Notes: generated by a model from the sequence alone, not told the origin. Positions 10,370 through 19,983 are shown, numbered from the stretch's first letter. The stretch is DNA of 63,130 nucleotides from Leptospira sp. (GCA_016742255.1 JACVCB010000021.1:1-63130); one strand, 5' to 3'. Program-made: numbers and translations.

Positions 10370-12793
10370 TTGCAAAAACACTATCTTTCCCAAATTTTTT
10401 TTCGTCCTATGGAAAGTATGGCAACTCACCCTTCCCTCGAAATCCAAATTTTGTCAGATTTTGAGGATATTGTGTTTTCGATAGGATATCCAAAATTAGA
10501 AATTCTTTATACAAGTCCTTCCATCAAGATACTCACAGGTTATGATAGTGAGTATTTTTTAAAAAACAAACAATCGTGGCAAAATTTTATTTATAAGAAT
10601 GATAGAAACTTAATCAAACACGCGCTAAAATCGATACGCAAAAATAAGAAATTTCGTCTTCGAATTAGAATTTTAACCAAGGATAATCGAATCAAATACA
10701 TTGAATGCAGAGGAAGATTAATTCATAATCCATTAAATGATTCGTATCGAATCGATGGAATTGTTTCAGATATTTCTGATTTACTTCCCTTACAAAAACT
10801 ATTTGAAGACGAATCAGTAGACGCAAAACACATATTATTCGAAAATAACATCATTTTTAATGGTACTCAAGATTCCATGTTTTTAATTGAAGTGATGGAT
10901 TCTGAACAATTTATCATCCGACGTATCAATTTAGCTTATGAAAAATCAACCGGGATCACACAGACGATGATCCAAGGAAAAACTCCTATTGAACTTTTAG
11001 GGGAAGTAGTTGGAAACGTAGTCATCAATAATTTCAAAAGAGCAATCCAAGCAAAAAAAACAATCTCCTATGAAGAGAGTTTTACGATGCCAGCGGGAAC
11101 AAAAATTTGGATCACAGAACTTACACCGGTTGAAGTTGATGGCAAATTTAGATATATTGTAGGTGCCAGTAAAGATATCACCGAACAAAAACTAGCTGAA
11201 GATGCGCTTAAAGAGTACAATGAAAGATATTCACTTATCTTAGAAGCTAGCTCCGATGGATGGTTTGACTGGGATCTAATCAATAATACAGTTATTTATT
11301 CCAGAAGATGGTGGTTGGAATTTGGCAATAATGAAAAACCCGAAAATGTTCCAATAGGATATTGGCAAAGTTTAATCCATCCTGACGATGTAGGTTGGGT
11401 AAGTGAATTTTTAGAGAATATATTATCCTCACAAAGAGAAACATTTGAATTTACCTTTCAGATGAAAAAACGCAAAGGGAATTATGTTCACGTATTATCT
11501 AGATGTTATATCCAAAGAGATGCGTCTGGAAACAAGATACGAATGTTAGGTTCTAATACAGATCTTACAGAAACAAAAAAAATAGAGTATACATTACGTC
11601 ATGCAAAGGAATTAGCTGAGGCTGCGAATTTAGCGAAAGGTAATTTTTTGGCAAACATGAGTCATGAAATTAGAACTCCACTAAATGGAATCATTGGCTT
11701 TACTGAACTTTTACTCCATTCTCCATTACAAGACGAACAAAAAGAATATCTAAAAAATATATTTTTATCAGGAAAAAGTTTATTAGAGTTAGTAAATCAA
11801 ATTCTTGATTTTTCTAAAATTGACTCCGGCAAAATTGAATTTGAATCAATCAGTACAAATATTCGGGACTTAGCGCAATCAACAGTAGATTTATTTCAAG
11901 TTTCGGCAGCTACTAAAGGAATCGCATTACAGTTAAATATCGACGAAAATTTACCAACCTATATTTCGTTAGACCCTTTACGCATACGTCAAATCCTATC
12001 CAACTTAATTGGCAATGCTATAAAGTTTACACATGAAGGTTCTGTGAAAATATCAATCATCCAAAAAGAGAAAATTGGGGATGTTGTTACCATTGAGTTT
12101 GATGTCACAGATACTGGAATTGGTATCGACTTGAATTCTAAATCAAATCTCTTTGATACATTTTCGCAGGCAGATACATCTATTACACGAAAGTATGGTG
12201 GAACTGGACTTGGATTATCAATTACGAATGAACTATTGTTAAAAATGAATTCTAGACTGAATCTTAAAAGCGAATTAAATGTAGGTAGTGAGTTTAGTTT
12301 CGTATTAAAATTAGAGTCAAAATCTATTGGAGAGACTGCTAAAACTATATTCCAAGAAAAACCTATAACAAACGATGAAATAACCAAAATCCAAAAAACC
12401 GAATTTCAAAATGATATTCTAATTGTAGAAGACAATGAATTGAACAGAAAACTATTATCAAAATTATTACAAAAGAAATACCCTAACATTAGTTTGCGTT
12501 ATGCAGTTGATGGTGTAGATGCACTTGAAAAATTTCATGACCAAAAACCCGATCTTATCATAATGGATTTACAAATGCCAATTATGGACGGGTACACTGC
12601 CACAATTGAAATTAGAAAATTCGAAAAGGATCAAAGTAAAAAAACCCCAATTGTTGCATTAACAGCTGGAGCATTTTATTCTGTAAAAGACTCGGCGATG
12701 GATTCCGGAATGGATGATTTTTTAACCAAACCAATCTCCGCCGCCTATCTTTATGAAACTGTTGAAAAGTGGTTAACTTCAGGCCGCGTGTAA
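10370..12793 (+). CDS. Hybrid sensor histidine kinase (multi-PAS, HisKA, HATPase, receiver)
   Basis: This 807-residue protein has three PAS/PAC-like sensor regions in the first ~400 residues (one with DPLRI-independent PAS core YEKSTGITQTM, one with WFDWDLINN...WWLEFG, PAC end LGSNTDLTE). HisKA carries H432 in MSHEIRTPLNG. The HATPase_c domain has N, G1 (DTGIGID) and GTGLGLS boxes. A C-terminal receiver has phospho-acceptor D733 (MDLQMP) and the K of TKPI. No membrane segment is seen, so the sensor is cytosolic. The start is a TTG three bases after the previous stop; ATGs 13 and 16 codons on are alternatives. The 3' end overlaps ahpF by 15 bases, tail to tail. No DNA-binding output is attached. 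Confidence 0.9.
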   Translation: MQKHYLSQIFFRPMESMATHPSLEIQILSDFEDIVFSIGYPKLEILYTSPSIKILTGYDSEYFLKNKQSWQNFIYKNDRNLIKHALKSIRKNKKFRLRIRILTKDNRIKYIECRGRLIHNPLNDSYRIDGIVSDISDLLPLQKLFEDESVDAKHILFENNIIFNGTQDSMFLIEVMDSEQFIIRRINLAYEKSTGITQTMIQGKTPIELLGEVVGNVVINNFKRAIQAKKTISYEESFTMPAGTKIWITELTPVEVDGKFRYIVGASKDITEQKLAEDALKEYNERYSLILEASSDGWFDWDLINNTVIYSRRWWLEFGNNEKPENVPIGYWQSLIHPDDVGWVSEFLENILSSQRETFEFTFQMKKRKGNYVHVLSRCYIQRDASGNKIRMLGSNTDLTETKKIEYTLRHAKELAEAANLAKGNFLANMSHEIRTPLNGIIGFTELLLHSPLQDEQKEYLKNIFLSGKSLLELVNQILDFSKIDSGKIEFESISTNIRDLAQSTVDLFQVSAATKGIALQLNIDENLPTYISLDPLRIRQILSNLIGNAIKFTHEGSVKISIIQKEKIGDVVTIEFDVTDTGIGIDLNSKSNLFDTFSQADTSITRKYGGTGLGLSITNELLLKMNSRLNLKSELNVGSEFSFVLKLESKSIGETAKTIFQEKPITNDEITKIQKTEFQNDILIVEDNELNRKLLSKLLQKKYPNISLRYAVDGVDALEKFHDQKPDLIIMDLQMPIMDGYTATIEIRKFEKDQSKKTPIVALTAGAFYSVKDSAMDSGMDDFLTKPISAAYLYETVEKWLTSGRV

Positions 12794-14338
12794 AAGATAC
12801 TCAAATGCACTAATCGCTGCCTTTGCGCCCTCTCCCATTGCAATGATAATTTGTTTGTAAGGAGTATTAGTAACATCTCCACAAGCAAATATTCCATCCA
12901 CATTGGTTTTACATTTTTCATCGACCAAAATTTCCCCAAACCGATTGGTTGCAACTACATCTTTCACAAAACCACTGTTTGGTACAAGTCCAATTTGGAC
13001 AAACACACCATCTAGAGGAATTGTAGATATCTGTTCTGTCGATCGATCTTTGTAGGTTAATCCTGTTACTTTATCTTCGCCAGCTTGAATTTCTGTTGTC
13101 TGCGCTTTGATTAAAGTTTTTATATTAGGTGAACTAGCCACTTTATCTAATAATACTTTGTCTGCGTTTAATTTATCACCAAACTCAACCAAGGTGACTG
13201 ATTTTACTATCCCACTTAAATCGAGCGCTGCTTCTACTCCCGAGTTACCACCCCCCACAACGGCTACATCCTTATCTTTAAAGAATGGACCATCACAATG
13301 TGGACAATATGCAACTCCTTTGCCTACAAACTCCTTTTCACCAGGCACATTCAGTTCTCTCCACTTAGCACCAGTGGAAAGGATAACAGTTTTAGTATGG
13401 ATTTTTTCACCAGTATTTAGATGAATGATTTTGATTTGCCCTGGCTCAATTTTTTGCACTCGAACATTTTCTTTTTTCTTAATCTGATTTTTATCAAGTT
13501 GATCAGCTAACACATGAGTTAGTTCTGGACCTGTTGTATAAGGAATAGATATGATATTTTCGATTCCCAAGGTATCCTTTACTTGGCCACCCAATCGATC
13601 TGCAATGACAAGAGTATTCAATCCTTTTCTTGCTGCATAAACTGCAGCAGTCACTCCCGATGGTCCACCGCCAACCACAGTCACATCATAGACTTGTTTT
13701 GGACTTTCCATTTCCTCTTTCGATTCATTTGTAGTAGGAATGGAATATAGTTCCAAAAGTTTATCGAAAATGACAGATGCTTCTGCTTTTCCACTAAGGA
13801 ATCGTTCACCATTTAAGTAAACTGCAGGAACTCCCTGGATATTCCTTTCTTTTACCAAGTCTGGATACATCGCACCATCAATCATATTGTGAGAAATATT
13901 AGAGCTCACCAATGCAAAACTATTTAAGGTTTGTACGACCTCTGGGCAATTATGGCAATCAAGAGATATGAAAGTTTCAAATTTAAATTCACCATTTAAC
14001 TTCGATACGGCGGACAAAATTCCTTCTTCTAATTTGATTGGATTTCCACCTGATTGTAGGATCGCCAATATAAAAGATGTGAATTCGTGTCCCATTGGGA
14101 TTCCAGAAAAATGGATTCCGGTTGGATTACCATTCGACAAAATGGAAAATCGAAGTCCATCAGACAAATCATTTGAGTTTTCAAGACTTATGAGAGGACT
14201 CAATGACAAAATATCATTTAGAAAACTAACAAGTTCTTCTCTTTTTTCATGTTCACCAGAATACAATTGAATTGTTATCGGATTTTTAATTCTTTCAAAA
14301 TATTGTTTCACTTGTTGTTTTGTTGATTCATCTAACAT
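12779..14338 (-). CDS. ahpF: Alkyl hydroperoxide reductase subunit F
   Basis: This 519-residue flavoprotein disulfide reductase passes electrons from NAD(P)H through FAD to AhpC. The N-terminal tandem thioredoxin-fold domain has C128-HN-C131. The FAD site is [17 protein letters not shown], the redox centre is C345-PH-C348 and the NAD(P)H site is [13 protein letters not shown]. These cysteine positions match the enterobacterial enzyme almost exactly (129/132 and 345/348). A strong ribosome site (TAGGAGG) precedes the ATG. It lies 43 bases downstream of ahpC, separated from it by a hairpin. Confidence 0.96.
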   Translation of the reverse strand: MLDESTKQQVKQYFERIKNPITIQLYSGEHEKREELVSFLNDILSLSPLISLENSNDLSDGLRFSILSNGNPTGIHFSGIPMGHEFTSFILAILQSGGNPIKLEEGILSAVSKLNGEFKFETFISLDCHNCPEVVQTLNSFALVSSNISHNMIDGAMYPDLVKERNIQGVPAVYLNGERFLSGKAEASVIFDKLLELYSIPTTNESKEEMESPKQVYDVTVVGGGPSGVTAAVYAARKGLNTLVIADRLGGQVKDTLGIENIISIPYTTGPELTHVLADQLDKNQIKKKENVRVQKIEPGQIKIIHLNTGEKIHTKTVILSTGAKWRELNVPGEKEFVGKGVAYCPHCDGPFFKDKDVAVVGGGNSGVEAALDLSGIVKSVTLVEFGDKLNADKVLLDKVASSPNIKTLIKAQTTEIQAGEDKVTGLTYKDRSTEQISTIPLDGVFVQIGLVPNSGFVKDVVATNRFGEILVDEKCKTNVDGIFACGDVTNTPYKQIIIAMGEGAKAAISAFEYLLHAA

Positions 14339-14352
14339 AACTTCCTCCTAGT

Positions 14353-14375
14353 TTAGGCGGGTAACACCCGCCTAA
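14353..14375 (-). promoter_or_regulatory. Intercistronic hairpin between ahpC and ahpF
   Basis: A perfect 10-base stem (TTAGGCGGGT with ACCCGCCTAA) and a 3-base loop lie between the ahpC stop and the ahpF ribosome site. In the direction of transcription no U-run follows it. It is therefore better read as a partial terminator or a 3' stability element that makes ahpC more abundant than ahpF than as a full terminator. Confidence 0.6.
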
Positions 14376-14381
14376 TTTTAT

Positions 14382-14945
14382 TTAGATTTTTCCTACCAAG
14401 TCAAGACCTGGTTTCAATGTTGTATTACCTGGTTTCCACTTTGCAGGACAAACTTCGCCGTCGTTGTTTGCAACATACTGAGCTGCTTGTACTTTTCGAA
14501 CCAACTCTTCCGCTGATCTTCCGATTCCTAGATCGTGGATCTCAGCAGTTTTGATGACTCCTTCTGGGTTCACTACAAATGTTCCTCTGAGTGCTTGACC
14601 ATCATCTTCAATCATAACTCCGAATCCTCTTGTGATTTTTCCTGACGCATCACCTAACATTGGGAATTTGATTTTTTTGATTGTGTCACTTGCTTCATGC
14701 CATGCTTTGTGAACAAAGTGAGTATCTGTAGAAACAGAATACACTTCTACACCCATTTTTTGAAGTTCTTCGTAATGATCTGCTACATCACCAAGTTCAG
14801 TGGGGCAAACGAAGGTAAAGTCTGCAGGATAAAAAACGAAAACAGACCACTTTCCGAGAACGTCTTTTTTGCTGATTTTTTTAAAGGCACCGTTATGGAA
14901 AGCTTCTGTTGTGAAGTCTGGAATTTGTGTGTTGATATTGGACAT
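14382..14945 (-). CDS. ahpC: Peroxiredoxin, alkyl hydroperoxide reductase subunit C
   Basis: A typical 2-Cys peroxiredoxin of 187 residues, the same length as the E. coli enzyme. The peroxidatic Cys is in FTFVCPTEL (about residue 46) and the resolving Cys in GEVCPAKWKPG near the C-terminus. It reduces H2O2 and organic peroxides and is recycled by AhpF. The frame is open 35 codons further upstream, but the start at 14945 is chosen because AAAGGAGG lies just before this ATG and the protein then begins MSNINTQIPDF, as in relatives. A predicted promoter and dyads at 14974-15031 precede it. Confidence 0.97.
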   Translation of the reverse strand: MSNINTQIPDFTTEAFHNGAFKKISKKDVLGKWSVFVFYPADFTFVCPTELGDVADHYEELQKMGVEVYSVSTDTHFVHKAWHEASDTIKKIKFPMLGDASGKITRGFGVMIEDDGQALRGTFVVNPEGVIKTAEIHDLGIGRSAEELVRKVQAAQYVANNDGEVCPAKWKPGNTTLKPGLDLVGKI

Positions 14946-14973
14946 TGAATATCCTCCTTTTCTTGTTAAGAAG

Positions 14974-15031
14974 AATATAGTCCATTTTAGATCATTTGTA
15001 AAATAAATGTTATAAATGATCCAATTTATAA
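14974..15031 (-). promoter_or_regulatory. Predicted ahpC promoter with overlapping palindromic operators
   Basis: On the minus strand TTTACA (14997-15002) and TATATT (14974-14979) are spaced by 17 bases. A dyad covers the -35 region: GATCATTT (14990-14997) and AAATGATC (15014-15021) are perfect, and 15-base arms at 14987-15001 and 15010-15024 match at 13 positions. A second perfect dyad, TTATAAAT (15010-15017) and ATTTATAA (15024-15031), overlaps it. The peroxide regulator gene lies directly upstream, so OxyR binding is the simplest reading. The sites do not spell the E. coli OxyR consensus. Confidence 0.6.
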
Positions 15032-15056
15032 AAACTATGAGACTCGTCAATAGGAT

Positions 15057-15974
15057 CTAGTCATGTCCAATGGACACCCCTATGACTTTAAATTTTTCTT
15101 TTTTATGGTATTCTTTTGGGATCACATTCAGAATTAAATTCGTAAGTTTATTTAAGATTTTTGTTTTATAAAATCCTTTTTTATATACCAAACTGATTTC
15201 TCTTGCTGGTTCTGGTGATTGGAAGGGAACAATTCGTTCCGAAACTTTATCAACTGCCAATTTTGGCAATAAGGTAACTCCAATCCCCATATCCACCATC
15301 CGTTTTAAGGTCTCAACACTTCCACTTTCGATTTTTGCTAAAGCATTCCGATTACATATCTTCAAAGATTGATGGCGAAAACAATGTTCCTCTCCTAAAA
15401 CTAATAAAGGATATTTTTCAATATGTTTCATGGAAACCGAAGTTGATTTCTCTTTCGCATCTTTTGGATAATAAACAACAAAGGGCTCATAATAAAGTTG
15501 GTGTTCAACAATATTGGAAATTTTGAGTGGAGTTGCAAGGATTCCTAAATCAATCTCTTCTGATTCCAATTTTTCAATGATGGTAAGTGTTGGTAATTCA
15601 GAAATTCGAAAATTAACTTTCGGAAATTCTGATTGTAACTTTTTATAAATTGAAGGGATTAAATAATTACTCACTGTCGGTATGATACCGAGTGATATAT
15701 TCCCTGCGGGTTCATCTTTCCATTGACCAGCAATTTCAAATAATTTGTCAGCTTCCTTCAAAGTTGATTTTGCTTGTTCGACAACTTCTTTACCTAATTT
15801 TGTTGTGATGATAGGATTTTTTTTTCGATCAAATAAATCAAAACCAAGTTCTTGTTCTACTTTTTGAATCTGTAAACTTAAAGTAGGCTGAGCAACTAAA
15901 CAATGTTCGGCGGCTTTTGCAAAGCTCTTAAACTGATCTAAAGCTACTATATATCGAAGTTGAGTAATTGTCAT
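15057..15974 (-). CDS. oxyR: OxyR, peroxide-sensing LysR-type regulator
   Basis: This 305-residue LysR-family protein has a winged helix at residues 1-60 (QLRYIVALDQFKSFAKAAE...QPTLSLQIQKVE). The effector domain carries the redox pair C198 and C207 in HCFRHQSLKIC, matching E. coli C199/C208 in position, spacing and context. H2O2 oxidation of this pair to a disulfide activates the regulator in the known family. It lies upstream of ahpC and ahpF on the same strand and diverges from the SpoIIE gene at 16065. The 111-base gap to ahpC contains a promoter and dyads, so ahpC is probably its target. Confidence 0.92.
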   Translation of the reverse strand: MTITQLRYIVALDQFKSFAKAAEHCLVAQPTLSLQIQKVEQELGFDLFDRKKNPIITTKLGKEVVEQAKSTLKEADKLFEIAGQWKDEPAGNISLGIIPTVSNYLIPSIYKKLQSEFPKVNFRISELPTLTIIEKLESEEIDLGILATPLKISNIVEHQLYYEPFVVYYPKDAKEKSTSVSMKHIEKYPLLVLGEEHCFRHQSLKICNRNALAKIESGSVETLKRMVDMGIGVTLLPKLAVDKVSERIVPFQSPEPAREISLVYKKGFYKTKILNKLTNLILNVIPKEYHKKEKFKVIGVSIGHD

Positions 15975-16018
15975 AAAATTTCCTTAAAAAATCGATCCTT
16001 TCATGGCTTAATCCAAAA

Positions 16019-16047
16019 TTGAACTTGCATTCCCTTCAAACTACACT
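16019..16047 (+). promoter_or_regulatory. Predicted sigma-70-type promoter for the SpoIIE gene
   Basis: TTGAAC (16019-16024) and TACACT (16042-16047) are separated by 17 bases and lie 18 bases before the ATG at 16065. It diverges from oxyR. No operator-like repeat is obvious here. Confidence 0.4.
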
Positions 16048-16064
16048 ATCTTTAGCGGATAGCG

Positions 16065-17990
16065 ATGAGAATCCTCTCATTTTTTTTCCCAATTTTTTTC
16101 TCTACGGTACTTTCCCTCGTAGCAGAGCCAGTCACTATCAGTGCTGATACGATTGTATCTCTCTCTGAAAATTGGACATTTACCACTAGTGAAATCACAC
16201 GTCCCATCAAAGTAGGAAAAGGTCTCTCCTCACAAGGATTTCTTCCTCCTGTCCATGGTTATTATGAAACCACCTTTACATTCAAACCAAACAAAAAACC
16301 ACTAGGTATTTACTTAGACCGTGTGCAAGAAGTAGATACACTCGTTGTGAATGGAATCACACTGGGTCAAACAGGTAAAATTTTACCCGATGGAACTTAT
16401 CTTCCCAATTGGTATTACAAACGACTTTATTACATACCCAATGAAGTTCTCAAAGAAAACTCTCCAAACCAATTAAAAATCGAAATCCATTTTCGAAACC
16501 AAACATTCCAAGGAGGAATTTTCAGAAGAATCCCTGTCATGGGAAATTATGACAAATTACATGAACTGATTCTTTTGGAAGATGGAAGGGATTTTTGTTT
16601 TATCATGTTATTTTTTGGCATTGGTGCTTATCAAATTTTTTCAATTCTATTAAAACGCCAGGCAAAAACAAATTTTTACTTATTATTATCAACATTATTC
16701 TTTGTTATGTGGAGACTTCCATTACTCAATATAAGTTACACATATACAGATTTTAGTTTTATCTTTTGGTTAAAATTGTTTTTTACCTCTCAAACATTAT
16801 TGCCAGTCTCCATTTTTTTATTCAGTTATTCACTTTTTCAAAACAAACTCTATTTAAAAGAACGTTTATTAGTAATTTTTCTCATCTCAATCGCATTTTT
16901 CCAAACTTGGGAGATAGAATTGCCCACTAGAATTTTATTACTGAGGATTTGGGAATTTACACTTTTACTAGTAGTCTTTTTTGTATTAAGAGCAGTGATT
17001 CGAGCAGCACGAGCAAAAAAAACGGAAGCTTACTTTTTATCAGTAGGTTTTGTTTGTATTTGTATTGGAGCAACATTTGATATCATCATCGATGTTACAT
17101 CTGGTAAAAATATTTATTTAACTCAATATGGTTTTTTAGTTTTAATGATCCTTTCTGGTGTCGCAATTTCCTACCGGAATGCCAAAAATGAATCTGAACT
17201 TTCGATTCTCACAAAAGACTTGGAACAACGAGTCCGCGAACGAACGATTGAACTCCGCGAAAAAAACCAAGACCTTGAACAAGACTTATTTTTTGCATCA
17301 CAACTCCAAAGTTATTTGTTACCAAAAAATCATCCGAATACCCAAGGGATTCGGATCCATACAACTTATTTGCCAATGAGGCAAGTTGGAGGAGACTTAT
17401 ATGATTGGGTTGAGTTGGATGAAAATAGATTAATTTTACTGATTGCAGATGTTGCAGGGCACGGTGTCCCAGCAGCTTTCGTATCATCAATGGTAAAAGT
17501 ACAATTTCGTGAATCCACCAAATCCATTCATTCTCCAAAACAAATTTTGGAACATATGAACCAAGCGCTCACTTCTCTTGTTAGTCGTTATTTCATTACC
17601 GCCTGTTGTGCATTAGTAGATACAAAGGAAAACACAATTATTTTTTCTACAGCTGGGCATCCAAATCCAATTTTATACAACAAAATTCGCAATTCCTTTG
17701 AATTTATGAAGATCAAAGGTCCCATCATCGGATGGAAAGAAAGTTTCACATTCAGTGAATGGAAACACCAAATTCAAAAAGGTGATCGGTATTTCTTTTT
17801 TACAGACGGAGTCACAGAAGCTAGAGCTGAAAATAAATTATTTGGTGAAGGCAAAATTCTTGATTTATTAGAGAAAGGTAAAAACAAAGACATCAAATCT
17901 TTATCGCAAGAAATAGTTGTCCAAATCACCAAATATTCTGATGCAGAATTAAAAGACGATGTCACCTTTTTCTTTGTTGATATAATCTAA
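16065..17990 (+). CDS. 7TM membrane sensor with SpoIIE-type PP2C phosphatase domain
   Basis: The 641-residue protein begins with a signal peptide (MRILSFFFPIFFSTVLSLVAEP). An extracytoplasmic beta domain of the 7TMR-DISM type follows (residues ~25-170), then seven hydrophobic segments (~175-375), a charged coiled coil (LEQRVRERTIELREKNQDLEQ) and a C-terminal PP2C/SpoIIE domain. Metal-binding motifs are GGDLYDW (about 442) and ADVAGHG (about 460), then FTDGVTEA. Such proteins dephosphorylate anti-anti-sigma (STAS) partners in response to an external signal. The LytTR regulator starts nine bases after its stop. The partner is not encoded next to it. Confidence 0.9.
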   Translation: MRILSFFFPIFFSTVLSLVAEPVTISADTIVSLSENWTFTTSEITRPIKVGKGLSSQGFLPPVHGYYETTFTFKPNKKPLGIYLDRVQEVDTLVVNGITLGQTGKILPDGTYLPNWYYKRLYYIPNEVLKENSPNQLKIEIHFRNQTFQGGIFRRIPVMGNYDKLHELILLEDGRDFCFIMLFFGIGAYQIFSILLKRQAKTNFYLLLSTLFFVMWRLPLLNISYTYTDFSFIFWLKLFFTSQTLLPVSIFLFSYSLFQNKLYLKERLLVIFLISIAFFQTWEIELPTRILLLRIWEFTLLLVVFFVLRAVIRAARAKKTEAYFLSVGFVCICIGATFDIIIDVTSGKNIYLTQYGFLVLMILSGVAISYRNAKNESELSILTKDLEQRVRERTIELREKNQDLEQDLFFASQLQSYLLPKNHPNTQGIRIHTTYLPMRQVGGDLYDWVELDENRLILLIADVAGHGVPAAFVSSMVKVQFRESTKSIHSPKQILEHMNQALTSLVSRYFITACCALVDTKENTIIFSTAGHPNPILYNKIRNSFEFMKIKGPIIGWKESFTFSEWKHQIQKGDRYFFFTDGVTEARAENKLFGEGKILDLLEKGKNKDIKSLSQEIVVQITKYSDAELKDDVTFFFVDII

Positions 17991-17998
17991 TTATTTAT

Positions 17999-18736
17999 AT
18001 GGAATCGGCACCTTATTCAGTACTAATCATTGAAGATGAATATCCAGCTAGGATGTTAATGATGGATTATGTGATGAATTGTCCCGAACTAAAGTTAGCT
18101 GGAATTGCCGAAAGTGGAGACAAAGCAAACTCACTTTTAACTGAGAAAAAATTTGATATTGTATTTATGGATATCAATCTTCCCGTGATCAACGGCATGG
18201 ATATCCTTAGATCCAATCGTTCTCAAGGTACTTTTTTTGTGATCACTACTGCTTATAGTGAACATGCAGTCGAAGCATTTGATTTAGACGCTACAGATTA
18301 TTTATTAAAACCTTTTTCATTCGAAAGATTCAGAAAGTCGGTAGAAAAGGCACTTCGTTTTTTACAGGAATCAAAACAAATGATTCCAGATGAAAACAAA
18401 AACCAAATCCATTTAAAAATACAATCGGATTCAGCAGTATTTTTATTACCATTCCCAGACATTCAGTTTATATCAGCAAATAACAAAAGTTGTGTGATTC
18501 ACACAACACAAAAAGATTACGAAACTCCCAAATTGCTGAAAGAAATCGAAGAAAAATTACCAAATTCTCAATTTATTAGAATCCATAAAGGTTTTTTAGT
18601 AAACTTAAGTTATGTGGCAAGTTTACGTTATGACAAGGGTGGTTCCTATACAATCCAACTCAAAAATGAGGATGAAACTACTTTGCCAGTTGGACGTTCT
18701 TATGCCCAATCGCTCAAAGAAGCCCTAAAACTCTAA
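17999..18736 (+). CDS. LytTR-family response regulator
   Basis: The 245-residue protein has an N-terminal receiver (acidic EDE near the start, phospho-acceptor D58 in FMDINLP, K in LLKPFSF) and a C-terminal LytTR DNA-binding domain (FISANNKSCVIHT...FIRIHKGFLVNLSYV). LytTR regulators normally pair with LytS/YehU-type kinases. The nearest such kinase is at 24650, beyond the TonB locus, rather than next door. The ATG follows the SpoIIE stop directly, so the two are probably co-transcribed. Confidence 0.92.
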   Translation: MESAPYSVLIIEDEYPARMLMMDYVMNCPELKLAGIAESGDKANSLLTEKKFDIVFMDINLPVINGMDILRSNRSQGTFFVITTAYSEHAVEAFDLDATDYLLKPFSFERFRKSVEKALRFLQESKQMIPDENKNQIHLKIQSDSAVFLLPFPDIQFISANNKSCVIHTTQKDYETPKLLKEIEEKLPNSQFIRIHKGFLVNLSYVASLRYDKGGSYTIQLKNEDETTLPVGRSYAQSLKEALKL

Positions 18737-18859
18737 TTTTTTAATTCACTCCCGTATAAGTAGCGTTCATTCCCAATCAAGTAGGGAATAAAGAAACTAC
18801 GAATTATTCCATTGACTCTAACAACCTAAATGCGAAATGAACATGGACGGAGTTATCTT

Positions 18860-19234
18860 GTGAAAAAAATTATTTTATTGGTTCTCTCTTTTGTATTTTT
18901 AACCTTTCTTTCCAATTGTGCCTCATCATCGGTGGGAATCGCCACAAGTAACAAGCCGATTCCGAATACTCCTTACGAAACAATCAAAACTGTAGATAAA
19001 ACCTTTACTTGGTATGCGTTCGACATCATATTTTTTGGTGTCCCCATAACACAACCTCCAGTCGCCGATTTATACGAGAAAGTTATGGAAGAAGAATCAG
19101 GCGACGCACTTGTGAATATTCGGTATTGGAATGATAAGTCAATTTTTGGACCAATCACCCGTTATCGATTCAATATCAAAGGTGATTTGGTAAAATTTGC
19201 AAACTCACAAACACCTACAAAGACAAAAAAGTAA
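18860..19234 (+). CDS. Small lipoprotein, unknown function
   Basis: A GTG at 18860 preceded by GGAG gives a clean lipoprotein signal, MKKIILLVLSFVFLTFLSNC; an upstream ATG at 18830 would add ten polar residues and is less likely. The mature part of about 105 residues has no recognised domain. It shares a pattern with the next lipoprotein (FF.G..P.T..P...L...M/ILE....G..L(V/I)NI), which suggests a tandem duplication. It is the first of a run of same-strand genes leading into the TonB-dependent receptor. Confidence 0.75.
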   Translation: MKKIILLVLSFVFLTFLSNCASSSVGIATSNKPIPNTPYETIKTVDKTFTWYAFDIIFFGVPITQPPVADLYEKVMEEESGDALVNIRYWNDKSIFGPITRYRFNIKGDLVKFANSQTPTKTKK

Positions 19235-19249
19235 ATTGAGTCATTGGAT

Positions 19250-19645
19250 ATGATTTTTAAAAAGATAATATCAGTTAGTTTTTTCCTAATGGCATTTCAT
19301 TTGTTTGGTTGCATTGGCTCACATGTTCCTAAGGAAATCCATTTATATGATTCTGCAACTGTTGTCAGATCAACCGAATTTAAAATTTTGGGAAAGGGAA
19401 CTGGCCAAGATTCAGCATTTTTTTTATTAGGAATGTTCCCTGTAACAAAAGCGCCTAATGTAGAATTGGCGATGAGTCAGATATTGGAAAAATATCCCAC
19501 AGGAAAAACTCTCATCAATATCAAAATACAAAGAGAAGACAAAGCATATTTCCCTTTGGGACTTGTAAGTGTAGTCATAGTCACTGCAGATGTAGTTGGT
19601 CAACTTGAGGAAGTGGCTCCAACGACTCAAAAGGAAAGTAAATGA
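19250..19645 (+). CDS. Small lipoprotein, paralogue of the preceding one
   Basis: The frame opens at a TTG (19244) and an ATG (19250); I prefer the ATG. The signal is MIFKKIISVSFFLMAFHLFGC with lipobox LFGC. The mature domain of about 110 residues resembles that of the lipoprotein at 18860: both have an FF/FFLLG strand, a P-V/I-T turn, and a LVNI or LINI strand. Function is unknown. Its stop overlaps the next start (ATGA), so translation is probably coupled. Confidence 0.75.
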   Translation: MIFKKIISVSFFLMAFHLFGCIGSHVPKEIHLYDSATVVRSTEFKILGKGTGQDSAFFLLGMFPVTKAPNVELAMSQILEKYPTGKTLINIKIQREDKAYFPLGLVSVVIVTADVVGQLEEVAPTTQKESK

Positions 19646-19983
19646 AAATTCAAATTGGAATTCTTTTGTTTACCTTAATCATGATTTTCAATTGTGGATC
19701 AGGAGTTGATCGTGTAGAAACTAATGATGCCCAGAGTCAGGTGTATGCAGCAGCAAAGTTTGCATCTGAGAAATGTGGTAACCCACTTCCCAATCCTCCT
19801 CTTGTGATCGTTAACAAACCAATCCAAAGAAATTTAGATCTTTGTACGATCGCCATTACACGAACAGAATGTCCTTTTTTAGGATACCCTCTTGTTTGTA
19901 CTCTTATTTATCTCGAAGAAGAAACGGGTGACATCCCATGGTATTTAAACTTCAATGAAATTAGCAAAATTCAAATTAAATAA
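19642..19983 (+). CDS. Small Cys-containing lipoprotein, unknown
   Basis: This 113-residue protein has a lipoprotein signal MKIQIGILLFTLIMIFNC followed by a short mature region with five further cysteines (KCGNP, DLCTI, TECPF, LVCTL). No family is recognised. It is coupled to the preceding gene by ATGA and overlaps the receptor gene start by 29 bases, so it belongs to the same transcript. Its place between lipoproteins and a TonB-dependent receptor suggests a surface role in substrate capture, which is inference only. Confidence 0.75.
   Translation: MKIQIGILLFTLIMIFNCGSGVDRVETNDAQSQVYAAAKFASEKCGNPLPNPPLVIVNKPIQRNLDLCTIAITRTECPFLGYPLVCTLIYLEEETGDIPWYLNFNEISKIQIK

Noticed and set aside
14946..15050. 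A longer N-terminus for AhpC
   Set aside because: The extra 35 residues cover the promoter and dyads, while the ATG at 14945 has a perfect AAAGGAGG and gives the standard 187 residues.
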